A stretch of 64,000 nucleotides of DNA from Aeromonas simiae (lineage in GTDB: Bacteria; Pseudomonadota; Gammaproteobacteria; Enterobacterales; Aeromonadaceae), in NCBI RefSeq assembly GCF_000820125.1, contig NZ_CDBY01000044.1:1-64000 (forward strand), in the 5' to 3' direction. The position numbers were made by a program, and so were the translations under genes. Of this stretch, positions 1-8,314 are shown in pieces. How positions within the stretch are numbered: position 1 is the stretch's first letter; each line of letters begins with the position of its first letter. Below the pieces are notes generated by a model, which saw nothing but the letters and a program-made list of their open reading frames with translations, did no database searches and was not told the DNA's origin.

Positions 1-338
1 ACCCCGCTCTGGCCGCCGAGCAGAAACACCCGGCGAAAGATCGGGCTGGTGCGCACCAGGTAGGGGGTAAAATCGGTGCCGTTGAGGTTGGCCGCAAACG
101 GCGTGCCGGTCAGCAGGCGCGCCGCCAGGTTGAGGGCCACCCCGTCGTTGGCGATGAGGATGCCCGGCTCGCTAAAACGCGCCGCCTCGCCGTGGCACAG
201 CTGAAGCAGGTTGCTGTTGGCGTAGAAGAGGCACAGGGGCCCCGACACCTGCCCGGCGCGGCGCTCCAGCTCGGCGCGCAGCGCCTCGCGCGAGCCGTTG
301 AAGATGGGAAACCCCAGGATCGTCTTGCACTCGTTCAT
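1..338 (-). CDS. WecG/TagA/CpsF-family glycosyltransferase (partial, 3' end off window)
   Basis: Only the first 112 residues are visible; the gene runs off the left edge of the window. They contain the GT26-type signature, with N-D-G-V at the end of the first beta-alpha unit followed by the N-G-T-D-F box, as in enzymes that transfer N-acetylmannosaminuronic acid or a similar sugar to a lipid-linked acceptor. It probably acts on the cytoplasmic membrane face during repeat-unit assembly. The ATG overlaps the stop of the upstream GH5 gene (ATGA), so it is the last visible gene of the exopolysaccharide operon. Donor and acceptor cannot be read from the sequence. Confidence 0.85.
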   Translation of the reverse strand, partial: MNECKTILGFPIFNGSREALRAELERRAGQVSGPLCLFYANSNLLQLCHGEAARFSEPGILIANDGVALNLAARLLTGTPFAANLNGTDFTPYLVRTSPIFRRVFLLGGQSG

Positions 339-1360
339 CATTGGCTCCCTGCCGCTGGGGCGAGATAGTCGGCCAGCACGGCCATCTGTGGTTTGTCCTG
401 CCCATCGCCGCTGGGCTGCACCGAGAAGGGGTAGCTGCCCCACCAGGGGCCGCCGGCCCAGTAGGCCCACCCCATCCAGGGGGCGCGCGTCAGCTCGGCC
501 AGCATCACGTCGAGCACCGCCAGGCAGCCGCGGCTGGCCGGCACACCAAACTCGCCGAGCAGCAGCCGCTGGCCGTGCTGACTGCCCCACTCGCCGGCGG
601 CGCGCAGTATGGTGCGCATCTTCTGCGGGTCGATGCAGTCGTTGTGGGTGCCCGAGTAGTCGCTGTCGGCGTACTGGTGCAGCTCGATCACGCTGCGCCC
701 GAGCGGATCGCGCCAGCCGGCCAGCAGATCGGCGTTGCTCGGCTGGGCCGCGCTGCCGCTAAACCAGGCGTGGGCGCCGCTCCAGTTGCCGCCCGACACC
801 ACCACCAGGTTGGCCACCTTGGCCTCGCGCAGCCGGGTCAGCACCTCGCCGGCCAGGCTGACCCACTGGCTGCGGCCGATCAGGGCCGGCTCGTTCATCA
901 GCCCCAGGGCCACGTGATCCTGTTGTTCTGCCAGCGCCCCGGCCAGCCGCAGCCAGAGATCGCTCAGGGCATCGGCGGCCTGCGGCGCCTGATCGAGCGG
1001 CAACCCTTGGCGCTTGCCGAAGTTGTGCAGATCCACCAGCAGGCAGAGATCGTGCAAGGCGCTGTAGCGCGCCAGCCGCTGCAACTCACCCAGGTGCAGT
1101 GGCGAGAGGGCGCCGCCGGTCTCGGGTTGCAGCCGCTCCCAGGTCACCGGCAGGCGCAGCAGGCGCATCCCCTTGCCACGGAAGTAGTCGAGGGTTTCGT
1201 TCGACGGATAGACAAAGTCGACGTTGATGCGCCCCGGCAGCGCCGTCGCCTTGAACTCGGCCCCGGCCAGGTTGACGCCGGGCAGGGGGCCTTCACTGAG
1301 GCAGTCGGCCCGCCCCGGCAGGGCCAGCAGCAGCCACAGCAACCACAGCAGGCGGCTCAT
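338..1360 (-). CDS. Secreted glycoside hydrolase family 5 (cellulase-like) of the EPS operon
   Basis: The protein has 340 residues. It opens with a cleavable signal peptide (hydrophobic core about residues 3-16, ending near PGRA-D). A GH5 TIM barrel follows: the acid/base Glu lies in G-L-M-N-E-P and the nucleophile Glu in L-L-G-E-F-G-V, with aromatic substrate-binding residues near the C-terminus (W-A-Y-W-A-G-G). Family members cleave beta-1,4-linked glycans in the periplasm or outside the cell. Sitting inside the polymer operon and sharing ATGA with the upstream GT4 gene, it probably trims or releases the polymer, as endoglucanases do in cellulose operons; that role is inference. The long upstream extension of this frame is not coding. 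Confidence 0.88.
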   Translation of the reverse strand: MSRLLWLLWLLLALPGRADCLSEGPLPGVNLAGAEFKATALPGRINVDFVYPSNETLDYFRGKGMRLLRLPVTWERLQPETGGALSPLHLGELQRLARYSALHDLCLLVDLHNFGKRQGLPLDQAPQAADALSDLWLRLAGALAEQQDHVALGLMNEPALIGRSQWVSLAGEVLTRLREAKVANLVVVSGGNWSGAHAWFSGSAAQPSNADLLAGWRDPLGRSVIELHQYADSDYSGTHNDCIDPQKMRTILRAAGEWGSQHGQRLLLGEFGVPASRGCLAVLDVMLAELTRAPWMGWAYWAGGPWWGSYPFSVQPSGDGQDKPQMAVLADYLAPAAGSQ

Positions 1361-2502
1361 GAGGGCTGCTCCTGCAAGCGCGGGCCCGACACCGCGTCCG
1401 CGTAAGCGGCCATGTAGCGCTGCGCCACCCCCTGCCACGAGTAGTGGGCGATCGCCTCGACCAGCCGCGCGCCGAGCGCCGGGTAGTCGCCCGCCAGCGC
1501 CTCGTGCCGGGCCAGCAGGCATTCCAGCTGGGTCGCCTCGTCCCCCTCCAGCAGCAGGCCGAGACCGGTCTCCTCCACCAGCCGGCGAAACGGCGGGATG
1601 GGGCTCAGCAGCGGATAGAGGCCGCCACTCATCGCCTCGATGGCGGCCAAACCAAACCCTTCGTGGCGCGACTGGCAGATGAAGTAACCCGCCTCGGCGA
1701 TGAGCCCCTTGAGCGCATCTTGAGAGGGGTTGGCGGCGATCTGTACCGCCTCGCCCACCCCGAGCCGGCGCGCTTCGGTGGCCAGCTCGGCCGCATCGAG
1801 GTCGTACTCGCGCCCGGCCAGGGTGAGGCGCCAGCGGGGATCGCGCCGGTGCAGCGCCGCAAACAGGGCCAGCGTCTCCTTGAGCCCCTTGTTCTCGGCC
1901 CAGCGGCCGAAGTAGATGAGGTGGCGCGGCAGCTGCGCGCGCGGCGGCAGGCGGAACTTGTCGACGTTGACGCCGTTCTCGATCACCTCGATGCGCGCCG
2001 GGGCGGCCACCTGACCGAACAGGCGGCCGTCGTTGGCGCTGGTGGCGAAGATACGTCGGTAGGCGAGGCTGCTGGCGCGGGTGACGGTGTTGAAGAAAAC
2101 CTTCTTGGCGCCGCTGGCAAACTCGGTGTGAAAGAAGATGCCGTGGGAGCAGGCCAGCAGCGGCTTGCGGTGCAGCGGCCGGGTCAGCGCCAGGAAGTCG
2201 AAGAAGAAGTCGACCCCGTGCACGTGCACCACGTCGGCCTCGCGGATGGCCGAGAGGATGTTCCAGCACAAGGGGTAGCGACTCGAGCCCGAGTAAGGCA
2301 GGCGGATCACCGGCACCCCCTCGCGCACCTCGTAGGCGGGCAGGCGTTCGCCTTCACCGCGAAACAGGCGATCCAGGGTCACCACGGTCGGCGCCTGCTG
2401 GCCACTGTGCAGCTGCTGCTGGGCGATGTTGTAGACCACATCCTCCAGCCCGCCGATGGAGGGGTGGTACTGACGCACCACATGAAACACCTTAATGGTC
2501 AT
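1357..2502 (-). CDS. GT4-family (GT-B fold) glycosyltransferase
   Basis: 381 residues. The N-terminus carries the GT4 opening (H-V-V-R-Q-Y-H-P-S-I-G-G), which binds acceptor, and the C-terminal half carries the nucleotide-sugar domain with the EX7E motif (H-E-G-F-G-L-A-A-I-E). The chosen ATG at 2502 starts exactly at the conserved N-terminus and overlaps the end of the upstream membrane-protein gene by 11 bases; the longer open frame upstream reads through that gene. It probably adds one sugar of the exopolysaccharide repeat unit at the cytoplasmic membrane. Donor specificity is not readable. Confidence 0.9.
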   Translation of the reverse strand: MTIKVFHVVRQYHPSIGGLEDVVYNIAQQQLHSGQQAPTVVTLDRLFRGEGERLPAYEVREGVPVIRLPYSGSSRYPLCWNILSAIREADVVHVHGVDFFFDFLALTRPLHRKPLLACSHGIFFHTEFASGAKKVFFNTVTRASSLAYRRIFATSANDGRLFGQVAAPARIEVIENGVNVDKFRLPPRAQLPRHLIYFGRWAENKGLKETLALFAALHRRDPRWRLTLAGREYDLDAAELATEARRLGVGEAVQIAANPSQDALKGLIAEAGYFICQSRHEGFGLAAIEAMSGGLYPLLSPIPPFRRLVEETGLGLLLEGDEATQLECLLARHEALAGDYPALGARLVEAIAHYSWQGVAQRYMAAYADAVSGPRLQEQPS

Positions 2503-3766
2503 GACGCTGCACTCCGGCATGGGAAAGGGCCTCCTGCCGTGCGCCGCCCTCGGCGCACAGGCTGCCGACCAGGAACCAGAGCAGGCCGGCCGACTTGAGG
2601 GCAAACAGGGAGGTGCCGCTGATCGAGAGGATCATGGCGATGTAAAGAGAGATGAGGGCGCGCACCCGCAGCGCCGGCGCACTGTGCAGCGGGATCAGCC
2701 ACAGCAGCCCCCACCCCAGCAGCAGGAAGGGCAGGCCGAAGCGGGTCAGCACATAGGCATAGCCCATGTCGCCGTAGTTGCCGAGCGGCGATTGCAGCCC
2801 CAGCATGTCGCCCACCTCGAGGGTGCCGAGCACCTTGCCGGTGTAGGTGAGGCGGCCGACAAAGGAGTCGCTGTAGGCCCCCTCGAAGAAGCAGTTACTG
2901 TAGATGTAGACGGCCGCCATCATGGCCCATGGCGCCAGCGCCAGCAGGGCGGTGGCACGCAGCGGCAGCAGCAGGCGCAGGGCGATCAGCATGGCGCTCA
3001 TGGCCAGCCCGAAGCGCGAGTCGGACAGGGCGATCAGCATGGCGGCGCCGGCGGCAAGCAGCAGGCTCACCCGCCGCTCCCCTTCCCGGCACAGGGCCCA
3101 GATCAGCACGATGACCGAGAAGTTGCCAAGTGACACTGGCTCGAGAAAGATCGAGGAGATGCGGTGCGGCCCGAACAGCCAGGGCAAGATGGTGCGGCCG
3201 ATGCCGTCCGGGCGAAAGCCGTTGAGGGTGAGCGCCTGGCCGCTGAAGATGGCGCCGCCGTCGCGGCCGATCCCGCTTTGGTTGACGAAGTAGGAGAAGG
3301 TGTGGAACACCCGGATGTACCACTCCAGCGCCAGCCACTCGAACAGGCCGAGCAGCAGCGCCACCCCCACCACCAGCAGCAAGACCTTGTCGACCAGCGC
3401 CGCCGAGCCGTGGCGCAGCCCCAGCCAGAAGAAGAGCAGGATGATCAGGATGTCGCGCACCGACTTGGCATCGAGCAGGCCGCGCAGCACCGTCAGGGAG
3501 AGCAGGTTGACCAGCGCCAGCAGGGCGAGCAGGGCGAGGCCGAGGGGCAGGCGGCGGTAGACCAGCAGCAGCACGCCGCCGTAGATGAGCGCCTCGACCA
3601 GCGCCACCAGGGTCGGGTTGATGGCAAACAGCAGGGTGTTCACCATGCACAATAGGCTCTGATAGAGCACGCTCGCCAGCAGCAGCGCCAGCACGGCGCG
3701 CTCGCTTGACGAGGTGTGCGCCTGCAAGGCGGCCGGCAGCGGCCGGCTCCAGAGCAGGGCGCTCAT
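2492..3766 (-). CDS. Polytopic membrane protein, putative Wzy/O-antigen ligase-type EPS polymerase
   Basis: 424 residues with about ten to eleven predicted membrane spans and one larger central loop (about residues 165-215, with R-D-G-G and F-R-P-D-G-I-G-R) containing the Arg and Asp residues typical of Wzy/WaaL-like proteins. Primary sequence conservation in this class is low, so the call rests on topology and place: it lies between the EpsI gene (ATGA overlap at 3763-3766) and the GT4 gene. The likely role is periplasmic polymerisation of lipid-linked repeat units. A ligase attaching polymer to another acceptor is the main alternative. Confidence 0.7.
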   Translation of the reverse strand: MSALLWSRPLPAALQAHTSSSERAVLALLLASVLYQSLLCMVNTLLFAINPTLVALVEALIYGGVLLLVYRRLPLGLALLALLALVNLLSLTVLRGLLDAKSVRDILIILLFFWLGLRHGSAALVDKVLLLVVGVALLLGLFEWLALEWYIRVFHTFSYFVNQSGIGRDGGAIFSGQALTLNGFRPDGIGRTILPWLFGPHRISSIFLEPVSLGNFSVIVLIWALCREGERRVSLLLAAGAAMLIALSDSRFGLAMSAMLIALRLLLPLRATALLALAPWAMMAAVYIYSNCFFEGAYSDSFVGRLTYTGKVLGTLEVGDMLGLQSPLGNYGDMGYAYVLTRFGLPFLLLGWGLLWLIPLHSAPALRVRALISLYIAMILSISGTSLFALKSAGLLWFLVGSLCAEGGARQEALSHAGVQRHDH

Positions 3767-4449
3767 GCCCCCGCCCCCGCCAGCAGGCGCCGGGTGGCCG
3801 GATCGACCGCGGCCAGCAGCGCCGTCAAGAAGCGCTGTTGCAGGGCGAAGGCGTGCTCGCCGCGCTCATCCAGGCTGGAGACCCGCAGCAGCACCCCGTC
3901 CGGGATCTCTTTGCGCAGGGCAAAGCCGAGCTGGGCCCATTTGCGCTCGAGGCCGGGGCGCACTACCTTGTCCCCCACCACCATCCAGTAAGTGAGCGGC
4001 TCGACCCGGCTCCCCTGACGGGTCAGCAGCCGGGTGGCGGGCAGCGCCTGCCCCAGCGGGGAGAGGGTGATGGGCTCACGCCCTTCAATCTGAAAGCCCT
4101 GCGCCACGTAGCAGATCTCCGGGCGATGCGCCTGGGAGAGATCGCTCGACTGATCCCGGCCATAGACCAGGGAGAGCATCACCTCGCTGCCGTCGGCGGC
4201 GCGGTAGACCCGGGCGATCTGCTGCTCGTAGAGGCTGGCCAGGGCCTGACGCGCCTCGCCGGAGACCTCGACCACAGCCCCACCCGGCACCAGCTGCCAG
4301 TCGGCAAAACGCGCCGGGATCTGCTGCTCCAGCGCCACCTGGTGGCGCTCGGCCAGCCAGACCCGCCCCTGCTGCCAGTGCCGGCCAAGCAGGCCGATGA
4401 CCAGCAGCAGCGCCAGCAGCAGCAGGGTTTGTACTGCGTAGCCCTTCAT
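3763..4449 (-). CDS. epsI: EpsI family protein (exosortase-associated, DUF3485)
   Basis: 228 residues: one N-terminal membrane anchor (about residues 6-22) and a periplasmic domain with the EpsI hallmark H-R-P-E-I-C near the middle, followed by Y-V-A-Q-G-F. Members are found next to or fused to exosortases in EPS loci; their biochemical role is not settled. It shares ATGA with xrtB upstream and with the polymerase gene downstream, consistent with tight stoichiometry. The His/Cys signature and the adjacency make the family assignment firm, while function stays open. Confidence 0.9.
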   Translation of the reverse strand: MKGYAVQTLLLLALLLVIGLLGRHWQQGRVWLAERHQVALEQQIPARFADWQLVPGGAVVEVSGEARQALASLYEQQIARVYRAADGSEVMLSLVYGRDQSSDLSQAHRPEICYVAQGFQIEGREPITLSPLGQALPATRLLTRQGSRVEPLTYWMVVGDKVVRPGLERKWAQLGFALRKEIPDGVLLRVSSLDERGEHAFALQQRFLTALLAAVDPATRRLLAGAGA

Positions 4450-5294
4450 GGGGTCACCTCCCGCGGGCAGGCAAGGCCGAGGCGATCGAGCAGGCCGTCG
4501 AGGCCGATGATGAGCAGCAGCGCCACCACGAACAGGAACAGGCCGGAGAGCTCGTGCACGAAGCTCTGCCCCACCGCGTTGCCCTGGTGATAGGTGAGCA
4601 GGGCGATAAAGAGCACCCGCAGCACGTTGGCCAGCACCGAGATGGGCACGATCAGCAGGCCGATGACCGCTTTGCGCGCCGCGCCGCCGCGCTTGACCAC
4701 GTGCAGGTAGAGCAGGGCGATCGCCTCCAGGCTGAACAGGGAGTTGATGCCGGAGCAGGCGTCCGCCACCAGCAGCTGATAGGGGCCGAGGTAGAGCACC
4801 ACCCCCTGGCGCGCCACCGGGTAGCCGAGCAAATAGAGCAGCCCCTCGGTGACGGCGGAGATAAACAGCTTGAGCGGCTGCACGATGACGTCGGTCAGCA
4901 CATAGGGGAGCGGGATGACAAACAGCAGCAGCAGCAGCGGCAGCAGGAATTCGCGCAGCGCCGCGCGGCCAAAATAGAGCAGCACCACGGCGGCCAGCAT
5001 CAGGATCAGCGAGCCGGCCGAGAACATCGGCAGTTGCAGCAGCTCGCCGAGCAGGTAGAGGGCGGACGCCAGCAGCAGCGCCACGGCGCCGAGGGCGCGT
5101 GCCGGCGCACCGCGCAGCGGGCAGGCCAGCAACTGCTGGATGAACAACCCGAGGGCCAGCACCAGCAGCAAGGCGGCGGTGCTCCCCCCCAGGCTCTCCC
5201 CTTGCGCGAAGTAGAGGCCGTGAAACAGGGGCACATAGAGGGCCGCCAGGGCGGCCAGCGCCAGCCAGAGGGCGGCGCCATGTCGCAGCTGCAT
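4446..5294 (-). CDS. xrtB: Exosortase B (XrtB), transpeptidase for PEP-CTERM proteins
   Basis: Polytopic membrane protein of 282 residues with about eight spans. All three exosortase catalytic residues are visible: Cys180 in A-D-A-C-S-G, Arg226 in A-N-V-L-R-V and His247 in F-V-H-E-L-S-G. The enzyme is predicted to cut PEP-CTERM proteins at the membrane and transfer them to an acceptor, by analogy with sortases. Neighbours (EpsD/E/F/G/I/L) match the XrtB subtype. I chose the ATG at 5294, four bases after the epsG stop; a GTG at 5315 would add seven residues and overlap epsG by 17 bases. Neither start has a strong ribosome site. Confidence 0.92.
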   Translation of the reverse strand: MQLRHGAALWLALAALAALYVPLFHGLYFAQGESLGGSTAALLLVLALGLFIQQLLACPLRGAPARALGAVALLLASALYLLGELLQLPMFSAGSLILMLAAVVLLYFGRAALREFLLPLLLLLFVIPLPYVLTDVIVQPLKLFISAVTEGLLYLLGYPVARQGVVLYLGPYQLLVADACSGINSLFSLEAIALLYLHVVKRGGAARKAVIGLLIVPISVLANVLRVLFIALLTYHQGNAVGQSFVHELSGLFLFVVALLLIIGLDGLLDRLGLACPREVTP

Positions 5295-5298
5295 CGCG

Positions 5299-6165
5299 TC
5301 AGTCAAGGTAGACACACCCCAGCAGCTCGGCCCGGATCAGGCGCAGGCGCGCCACCATGTCGGCCAGCGCCGGCAGCGGCGTGCCGTCGCGCCGCGCCAA
5401 CAGCAGCACGCCGGGCACCAGGGAGACGAGGATCTGGGTGTCGTACCACTCGTGCTGATCCGGGGTGTGGTAGATCACCACCTCGTAGCGCTGGGCCAGC
5501 TCGGGCACCAGCTGCTGCATCCGCTTGCGCGACAGCAGCTCCTGCGGATTGGGGGCCGGGGTACCGGCCGGCAGATAGTCGAGATCCTCAAGCCCCGCCA
5601 CCGGCTCGACCAGCCGCTCCAGCTCGCCGCGACCGGCCAGCAGATCGGACAGGCCGACCCGGCGCCGACTGCCGAGCAGGGCGGGCAGCGCGCTGCCGCG
5701 CAGGTTGGCGTCCACCAGCAGGGTGGCAAGACCGAGCTGGCTGAAGGCGATGGCCAGGTTGCCGGCCAAGGTGGCACGCGTCGCCTCGTCATCGACCCCT
5801 CCCAGCAGCAGGCTGCGCTGCCCCTGAGCCAGCCAGGCGAGCTGCAACTGGCTGCGCAGCGCCTTGATCTTCTCTTTTTCCAGCAACCGCTCGGCATAGG
5901 CCATGTAGAGGCGTTCGCTGAGCGCGCTGCCCGGCTCGGCCAGGAAGCTGGAGAACTGGCGCGCCACCATGGCGTGCACGTCGGCTTCGCTGAGCAGCCC
6001 CAGCTGCTGGGCCGCCTCGCCAAAGCGGGTGCCGTGCTCGTGCTGGTGCTTGAGGATCTGGCCGAGTTGCAGCTCGGTCAGCTTGCCGGCGGCCAGCAGC
6101 AGCTCGCCGACGCGCGGCATGCCGGCCGGCTCGAGCAGGCGTTCGCGGGAAGAGAGGGGCATCAT
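5299..6165 (-). CDS. epsG: EpsG-type chain-length tyrosine kinase homologue lacking a Walker A lysine
   Basis: 288 residues. Residues about 15-70 form the small N-terminal domain seen in EpsG and in GspE/MshE-type ATPases (G-E-L-L-L-A-A-G-K-L-T). The rest aligns with bacterial tyrosine kinases: Walker A'-like L-L-V-D-A-N-L-R-G is present. Where the P-loop should be, the frame instead reads L-L-G-G-V-D-D-E-A-T-R-A-T, with no GK[ST], and no C-terminal tyrosine cluster is visible. It may be a non-catalytic partner of EpsF. The ATG at 6165 is preceded by GGAGGT and overlaps the epsF stop (ATGA). Confidence 0.87.
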   Translation of the reverse strand: MMPLSSRERLLEPAGMPRVGELLLAAGKLTELQLGQILKHQHEHGTRFGEAAQQLGLLSEADVHAMVARQFSSFLAEPGSALSERLYMAYAERLLEKEKIKALRSQLQLAWLAQGQRSLLLGGVDDEATRATLAGNLAIAFSQLGLATLLVDANLRGSALPALLGSRRRVGLSDLLAGRGELERLVEPVAGLEDLDYLPAGTPAPNPQELLSRKRMQQLVPELAQRYEVVIYHTPDQHEWYDTQILVSLVPGVLLLARRDGTPLPALADMVARLRLIRAELLGCVYLD

Positions 6166-7535
6166 GATTGACCTCCGCGCCAGTTGAGAAGCAGCCGGGG
6201 GGCGCGGGCGGGCGAACGCTCCCCTTGCAATGTGATGAGCACGGGCAGCCCCAGAGTGTGGGTGAGATCGTCGGCGCAGCGCACCCGGCGCGCGCGCAGC
6301 TCGACCAGAAAGCTCGCCAGGGCGCCGCAACCGAGCGCCAGCAGGGTGCCGAACAGCAGGTTGAAGAGCGGGCGCGGCGACACGGGGCGGGCCGAGGGCT
6401 GGGCCCGTTGCAGCACTGTGATGTTGGTCAGGCTGGCGTTGGACTGGATGGCCGCCTCGGACCACTTCTGCATCACCAGCTCGTAGCTGCGCTGGGCGTT
6501 GTCGACCCCGCGCTGCAATATGTCGAGCTCGGCCAGGCGATCCTTAAGAGCCAGCACCCGCAGCTTTTGCTGCGCCAGCTCGTCTTGCTGCGCCTTGAGG
6601 CGGGCGGCCATGGCCTCCACGCTCTGGCGGCGCTGCGCCTCGATGCGCCCCTGCTGATCGGCCCGCTCGCGCTCGGTGGCGGCGATCTGGGCATTGAGTT
6701 GCTGATATTGGGGGTGGCGGGTGCCGCTGCGCTCGGCCACCAGGCTGCGCTGCTTGCGCAAGTCCGCCAGCGCCAGGGTGAGCTGGGCCAGCAGCGGGTT
6801 GTCGTTGTTCTGGGCATCGGTCACCCGCGAAGAGGCGGCGATGTAGTCGGCCTCGGCCTGGGTCACTTGGCCGGTCAGCTCCATCAGGCGCTGACTCTCG
6901 GTGTCGATGCGATCGCGACTGCCGGCCAGGATGCCGTGCTGGCGCTGGTAGTCGGACAGGCGCGCCTGACGCTGCTCGAGATCCCGTTGCAGATCGACCA
7001 TCTGCTCCTTGAAGAAGGATTCACTTTGCAGTGCCTGGCCGCTGCGGTTTTCGATCACCACGTGGCGGTAGGCATCGACAAAGCCGTTGGCGATGGCGGC
7101 GGCGAAGGCCGGATCCACGGCGCCGTAGCGCACCGTGATGGTGTTGCTCTCCTTGCCGGGCACCACATCGAGATCGCGCAGCAGGCCGGCTGCCAGCCAG
7201 CTGGCGATGTCGCCACCCTCGCCGCTGCGGGCAAAGCGCTCCTGGGCCTGGGGGTAGTCCGCCAGACGCAGATCCCGCACCACCCGCAGGGCGGTGGCGT
7301 GGCTGGCGACGATGGCCACCTGGGTGCCCAGATAGTTCTGCTGCACCACGGGGCCGAGGGAGCTGAACTGCACCGGATCGCTGCCGCCATCGACGGCGAT
7401 CACCGCCTCGCTCATGTAGCGCTTGGGCAGCAGCAGGGTCATGGCCAGCACCAGCACCAGCACGGTGAGCGCGACCAGCAGCAACAGGCGGCGGCGGGCC
7501 AGCAGGACGCTAAAAAATTGGGTAATGGTCATCAT
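6162..7535 (-). CDS. epsF: EpsF-type chain length determinant (Wzz/PCP family)
   Basis: 457 residues with the polysaccharide co-polymerase layout: an inner-membrane span near residues 15-35, a periplasmic Wzz domain, long coiled-coil heptads (about residues 165-350, rich in Q, R, E and A) and a second span near 385-405, leaving a short cytoplasmic tail that would contact EpsG. It controls polymer length and links polymerisation to export. It starts from ATG ATG behind AGGAG (7540-7547). It follows epsE by eight bases and overlaps epsG. Confidence 0.93.
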   Translation of the reverse strand: MMTITQFFSVLLARRRLLLLVALTVLVLVLAMTLLLPKRYMSEAVIAVDGGSDPVQFSSLGPVVQQNYLGTQVAIVASHATALRVVRDLRLADYPQAQERFARSGEGGDIASWLAAGLLRDLDVVPGKESNTITVRYGAVDPAFAAAIANGFVDAYRHVVIENRSGQALQSESFFKEQMVDLQRDLEQRQARLSDYQRQHGILAGSRDRIDTESQRLMELTGQVTQAEADYIAASSRVTDAQNNDNPLLAQLTLALADLRKQRSLVAERSGTRHPQYQQLNAQIAATERERADQQGRIEAQRRQSVEAMAARLKAQQDELAQQKLRVLALKDRLAELDILQRGVDNAQRSYELVMQKWSEAAIQSNASLTNITVLQRAQPSARPVSPRPLFNLLFGTLLALGCGALASFLVELRARRVRCADDLTHTLGLPVLITLQGERSPARAPRLLLNWRGGQS

Positions 7536-7543
7536 GCTCGCTC

Positions 7544-8314
7544 CTAGAACCAGCTCTCGCCGACGAAGATGACCGCATCGGCCTTGAGCCCAGTGGTCAG
7601 GGTGACGGCCTGGTTGACCAGCTCGCCGTTGGCATCCTGGTGTTGCAGGCTGATGTCGCCGTGATCGGCGCGCGGGGTGAAGCCGCCGGCCAGGGCGATC
7701 GACTGCATCACGGTCAGCCCAGCGCCAAGCGGGTAGCTGCCGGGGCGCAGCACCTCGCCATAGACGTAGACCTGCGGCTGACGTGGCACCACCAGCTGAT
7801 CGCCCGGTTGCAGCAGGGGATCGTCGTGCAGCCCCTCGGCACCGAGCTCGTAGCGGGTGCGCTGGTTGCCACGCACCAGCTCGATGCTCTGGCCCCCGGT
7901 CGGCGCGACGCCGCCGGCAGCGGCCAGCATGCCCGAGAGGCGGGTGTCGACCTTAAGCGGGTACTGGCCGGGGCGGTTCACCTCACCCCATACCGAGACC
8001 AGCTGGCTGCGGTATTCGGTCACCAGCAGGTTGACGTGGGGCTGGGAGAGCACGCCGGCGGCGCGCCAGCGCTCGGCCAGCAGCCGCTCCCCCTCATCGA
8101 AGCTGAGGCCCGCCATGGGCACCTGGCCGAGCAGGGGGACGTTGAGGCGCCCGTCGGCGGCGATCTCCGCCTCGAGGGAGAGATCCGGGTTGCCATAGAC
8201 GCTGACCCGCACTATGTCGCCGGCCCCCATGCGATAAGGGGCGGCACCGGCCCAGCCGGACAGCAGCAACAGTGACAACAGGGCCAGGCCCCGGCGCAGT
8301 GAGACGTTCATCAT
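7544..8314 (-). CDS. epsE: EpsE-type polysaccharide export protein (Poly_export/SLBB)
   Basis: 256 residues. A signal peptide (cleavage near G-W-A-G-A-A) is followed by a Poly_export domain (Y-R-M-G-A-G-D-I-V-R-V-S-V) and two SLBB repeats (V-W-G-E-V-N-R-P-G-Q-Y and V-Y-G-E-V-L-R-P-G-S-Y). No lipobox cysteine is visible, so it differs from Wza in lacking the lipid anchor and probably relies on EpsL or another barrel for outer-membrane passage. The start overlaps the epsD stop (ATGA). Confidence 0.93.
   Translation of the reverse strand: MMNVSLRRGLALLSLLLLSGWAGAAPYRMGAGDIVRVSVYGNPDLSLEAEIAADGRLNVPLLGQVPMAGLSFDEGERLLAERWRAAGVLSQPHVNLLVTEYRSQLVSVWGEVNRPGQYPLKVDTRLSGMLAAAGGVAPTGGQSIELVRGNQRTRYELGAEGLHDDPLLQPGDQLVVPRQPQVYVYGEVLRPGSYPLGAGLTVMQSIALAGGFTPRADHGDISLQHQDANGELVNQAVTLTTGLKADAVIFVGESWF

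Noticed and set aside
338-2269. 643-codon minus-strand frame upstream of the GH5 start
   Set aside because: The part beyond 1360 is a shadow of the GT4 gene in another frame; GH5 similarity and signal peptide begin at 1360.
4554-5744. Long plus-strand frame over the exosortase and epsG genes
   Set aside because: Gln/His/Arg-rich antisense shadow typical of GC-rich DNA; no domain and no ribosome site.
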